Made by a program: the position numbers and the translations under genes. Of a stretch of DNA of 11,823 nucleotides, positions 11,683 to 11,823 are shown piece after piece (the stretch's first letter is position 1; each line of letters begins with the position of its first letter). The notes under the pieces were generated by a model. The model had not been told where the DNA came from. It searched no databases and saw only the letters and a program-made list of their open reading frames with translations. The DNA comes from an uncultured Oscillospiraceae bacterium (GTDB lineage: Bacteria; Bacillota; Clostridia; Oscillospirales; Oscillospiraceae): assembly GCA_905234575.1 (NCBI GenBank), contig CAJOIG010000029.1, forward strand, positions 1-11,823. Direction: 5' to 3'.

Positions 11683-11819
11683 GAAACCATGGAAGAAGGG
11701 AAGAAGGACGCGGCGTGATCGGGGCAGGGGCGCTGCTCTGCTTTGGAGAGAACGGAGACGAAACGAAGGAAACCGGACACGCCGCTGTTCGCGGCGGAGG
11801 ATCACGATTTCGGAGGAAA

Positions 11820-11823
11820 ATGC
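11820..11823 (+). CDS. Start of a gene cut off by the window end
   Basis: GGAGG (11812-11816) is followed three bases later by ATG at 11820, the last complete codon of the window. The palindromic promoter about 140 bases upstream would drive it. The predicted leader holds a CGCCGC/GCGGCG hairpin (near 11780-11796) and a nine-codon reading frame at 11689. Nothing can be said about the product. Confidence 0.4.

Noticed and set aside
11689..11718. A nine-codon frame after the palindromic promoter
   Set aside because: A GAGGG precedes it, but that site lies at the predicted transcript start, and no leader-peptide signature such as repeated regulatory codons is seen.

Overview
The window reads as a piece of chromosome from an anaerobic Firmicute, most likely a gut-type Clostridia member. 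This rests on strong AGGAGG-type ribosome binding sites, TTGACA/TATAAT-type promoters, and protein families typical of that group: an HxlR regulator with a flavin reductase, a small MMCGMC metal-binding protein, an aldo/keto reductase with a C-terminal Fe-S domain, flavodoxin, Tex and YciI. TGA is an ordinary stop here. Most of the window is GC-rich. Roughly the first 1.4 kb is visibly AT-richer and starts with a small inverted-repeat element, so that end may have a different history. No rRNA, tRNA or CRISPR was seen, and no gap between genes exceeds 300 bases.

Layout: (1) 1-158, a hairpin-forming MITE-like element. (2) 192-1263, a flavin reductase-like gene divergent from an HxlR regulator, with overlapping promoters and a palindromic operator. 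(3) 1447-1883, a small HMA metal-binding protein whose stop overlaps the start of a decayed LCMT-type methyltransferase gene. (4) 1897-4619, a LysR regulator divergent from a flavodoxin and an Fe-S aldo/keto reductase, closed by a terminator. (5) 4649-7748, tex, a YciI-family gene and a small unknown gene, ending in a strong bidirectional terminator. (6) 10720 down to 7837 on the minus strand, an operon of TetR regulator, a flavin-reductase-like protein with a C-terminal domain resembling the end of the protochlorophyllide reductase B subunit, an unknown membrane protein, and a DUF1295/steroid 5-alpha-reductase-like membrane protein. (7) 10949-11605, divergent from that operon, a 218-residue protein resembling ferredoxin-dependent bilin reductases. 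(8) 11642 to the end, a promoter embedded in a palindrome and the first codon of a cut-off gene.

The most interesting part is 7.8-11.6 kb. Two adjacent, divergently transcribed units carry proteins resembling tetrapyrrole-handling folds: a bilin-reductase-like protein with a matching catalytic-type Asp, and a flavin-binding barrel fused to a BchB-tail-like domain. Beside them sits a membrane reductase-like protein. If those remote similarities hold, this could be a reductive pathway for a bilin or another hydrophobic tetrapyrrole or steroid-like substrate in a non-phototroph. The gene calls are firm. The family links are pattern recognition from memory, and the pathway is inference.
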